Assembly (NCBI GenBank): GCA_028823345.1
Contig: JAPKBR010000010.1
Coordinates: 1-64,000 of the forward strand
Reading direction: 5' to 3'
DNA: 64,000 nt
From: Planctomycetota bacterium
GTDB taxonomy: Bacteria; Planctomycetota; UBA1135; GCA-002686595
Shown here: positions 62,411 to 64,000 of the stretch, one piece after another
How positions within the stretch are numbered: position 1 is the stretch's first letter
Layout of the letters: every line of letters begins with the position of its first letter
Notes under the pieces: model-generated
The model's database searches: none
What the model saw: the letters and a program-made list of their open reading frames with translations, nothing else
Told to the model about the DNA's origin: nothing
Made by a program: the position numbers and the translations under genes

Positions 62411-64000
62411 ATGCACTCCATTCGGTCGAGATCTTACACACCCATGATTGCCCAACTTTCCCTTTCGGTTCTCCTTGCCCTGCCCCTCGTTCCCTTGCAA
62501 GAGGGTTGGCCCCCGGAGGTACAGGCTGCTCTGCAGCACGCAGGTTCTGCGCAAGAGGCTTGGCTGGACTGCTTCGATCAGGTGCCCCTTGAGTTGCGCG
62601 CCGATTTGGGGCACTTGATCAGCGCCATGCCCGCGGCGGATTTGGCGACCCTCTCTCCTGCGCGAGTCTTACGTGAGGTCGAGCTGGCGGTGAAGGTGCG
62701 CGCCCAAGTCCCATGGGGCGCGGCCTTACCCGATGGTCTATTCCGAGAATATGTGCTGCCCTATGCCCATGTGTCCGAAGCCCGGGATCCATGGCGTCAA
62801 GAATTGACCGACCTTTGCTTACCCATGGTGGCGGATTGCAAGACTCCGGCAGAGGCAGCGCAGCGATTGAACGAGCGACTGTTCAAGCAGGTCGGCGTGA
62901 TCTACTCCACCAAACGCAATCGTCCAGATCAGAGTCCATTGGAGTCCATGGATCTGGGGCTTGCCTCTTGTACGGGCCTCTCGATTCTGTTGGCCGATGC
63001 CTGTCGCGCGATTTGCATTCCCGCACGACTAGCGGGAACAGCGAGTTGGGCGGAGAAGCCGGGCAACCACACCTGGGTCGAGATATGGGACCAAGGCTGG
63101 CACTTCACCGGGGCCTGTGAGCCGGATGCCCGTGGCTTGAATCACGGCTGGTTTGAGGGAGACGCGGCACGGGCCATCAAGGGCGATCCCCTCAAGGCGA
63201 TCTTTGCCGTAAGTTGGAGTTCAGGCAAGGCATTCCCCATGGCTTGGGCTCCTGATCGAATGGTGGGTGGCGTGGATGTTACGAATCGTTACTTGCAGGA
63301 CGAGGTCAAGCCCAAGCTCGACGACCGCCATGCGCGTCTCTTGATCACACTGCGCGATACTCCAGGTGGCGAACGGATCGAGATTCCCATCGCTGTGACC
63401 TTGGTGGACGACAATCGCGCCAGAGTTGAGGGCTTAACGAGGGGCGAAAGCGCAGATACGAACGACGTGTTCGAGTGCGTGGTCTTGCGGGGCAAGAAGT
63501 ACTTCATCCAAGTGGAGGAATCTCCGGGCTCATGGAGCTTCCCCTGGTTCATCGAAACCCCCAGGGATCAGGGGGTGGTGCACTATTCCAACAACCTGTG
63601 GTCCAAGGAAGGATTTTCGGCCAGTGGGAATCCCACGGAAATTGTGGCCCAGTGGTTCAGCGATGTGGAGCGGGACCCTAACGCGAGCTTCCCCGAAGCA
63701 GCCTTCCGCGGCCGCAGCACGGAAGGGGTCAGGGGCTGCATCGAGCAGGCCTGGCTGCAGAGCACGGTCACCCAACAGATGCGCGCCGATGCCCTCGGGC
63801 GAAAGGTGCGGATCAACGGTCAAGAGGCCATCTATACCCTGCGAGCCGTGGGGGAACGACCCGCCGGGGGTTGGCCCGTGGTCATTGCTATGCACGGCGG
63901 CGGGGGAGTTCCCAAGGAGGTCAATGACAGTCAATGGAAGATGATGCAGTCCTATTACAAGGACCACCCGGAAGTTACGGGCTACCTGTACCTGGCTCTG
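62411..64000 (+). CDS. Secreted transglutaminase-like protein with C-terminal hydrolase domain (cut by window edge)
   Basis: The frame is open to the right edge, so it is missing from the ORF track. The ATG at 62411 gives a basic N-region and signal (MHSIRSRSYTPMIAQLSLSVLLALPL); the ATG at 62444 is an alternative. A transglutaminase-like core follows with nucleophile SCTGLSILL, His in GNHTWVEIWD and the acidic WDQGWHFTG. After a beta-rich linker (RLLITLRDTPGGERIEIPI), VVIAMHGGGGVPKEVNDSQW begins an alpha/beta-hydrolase, probably an esterase or peptidase, which continues beyond base 64000. Substrate unknown. It is divergent from the candidate selenoprotein gene. Confidence 0.82.
   Translation, partial: MHSIRSRSYTPMIAQLSLSVLLALPLVPLQEGWPPEVQAALQHAGSAQEAWLDCFDQVPLELRADLGHLISAMPAADLATLSPARVLREVELAVKVRAQVPWGAALPDGLFREYVLPYAHVSEARDPWRQELTDLCLPMVADCKTPAEAAQRLNERLFKQVGVIYSTKRNRPDQSPLESMDLGLASCTGLSILLADACRAICIPARLAGTASWAEKPGNHTWVEIWDQGWHFTGACEPDARGLNHGWFEGDAARAIKGDPLKAIFAVSWSSGKAFPMAWAPDRMVGGVDVTNRYLQDEVKPKLDDRHARLLITLRDTPGGERIEIPIAVTLVDDNRARVEGLTRGESADTNDVFECVVLRGKKYFIQVEESPGSWSFPWFIETPRDQGVVHYSNNLWSKEGFSASGNPTEIVAQWFSDVERDPNASFPEAAFRGRSTEGVRGCIEQAWLQSTVTQQMRADALGRKVRINGQEAIYTLRAVGERPAGGWPVVIAMHGGGGVPKEVNDSQWKMMQSYYKDHPEVTGYLYLAL

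Overview
The window is GC-rich, densely coding bacterial chromosome with no phage, transposase, CRISPR array or plasmid genes that I can see. The cell appears to be Gram-negative: it has KDO activation (KdsB), anhydro-MurNAc recycling (AnmK), many lipobox signal peptides and an outer-membrane beta-barrel exporter. A Lys/Ala/Thr-repeat histone-H1-like protein beside HU, many secreted HEAT, toroid, VWA and zinc-ribbon proteins, and an M43 protease with a characteristic C-terminal 'GDTWNFQLWYRD' domain suggest a planctomycete-like lineage. That placement is inference from gene content, not a search result.

Layout. 1-2.2 kb: end of a repeat-rich membrane protein, a roadblock/LC7 protein, then the H1-like and HU chromatin proteins. 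2.2-14.6 kb: a TlpA-like thioredoxin, metG with an EI24 membrane protein, a glutaryl-CoA-dehydrogenase-like flavoprotein, an overlapping lipoprotein-kdsB-pyrG-DUF1844 operon, a large membrane glycosyltransferase, a LysM protein and a small RRM protein. 14.7-25 kb: an orphan NtrC-type regulator, anmK, a HEAT/pseudo-receiver protein, tRNA-Thr(CGU) with terminator, a toroid protein, a BtpA-like protein, a MoaB-like protein and a PTS enzyme I homologue lacking both catalytic residues. 25-41.4 kb: M43 protease, thrB, M28 peptidase, a methyltransferase, a MauE-like membrane protein with a duplicated thiol domain, a solute:sodium symporter, pilT, a DPP-IV-like peptidase, another HEAT protein and a class V aminotransferase.

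41.4-50.9 kb is a cellulose-type exopolysaccharide locus. A bcsA-like synthase with two PilZ domains is fused to a periplasmic TPR tail. Divergent to it is a BcsC-like TPR/beta-barrel lipoprotein. Paralogous GH5 glycanases flank the pair, in place of the usual GH8 BcsZ, and no bcsB is visible. Synthesis, c-di-GMP control, periplasmic passage and trimming could all be encoded here.

50.9-64 kb: a lipoprotein, a YtxJ-type bacilliredoxin, a zinc-ribbon protein, an amidohydrolase, an M1 aminopeptidase overlapping a DDAH-like hydrolase, a small membrane protein, a structured intergenic region ending in a minus-strand terminator, a sulfatase-like hydrolase, a VWA protein, a rhomboid with an extra N-terminal domain, and the start of a transglutaminase/hydrolase.

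The most notable item is just upstream of the rhomboid: a 113-codon zinc-ribbon gene (61989-62330, minus) missing from the ORF track because it carries an in-frame TGA. The reading frame and domain continue through the TGA, and a SECIS-like stem-loop with a GGUC apical loop follows at about the distance expected for bacterial selenoproteins. It is either an undescribed selenoprotein or a single-nonsense pseudogene. A second cross-gene pattern is a TANNNT box 7-8 bases upstream of the start codon of several genes without Shine-Dalgarno sequences, suggesting leaderless transcripts.
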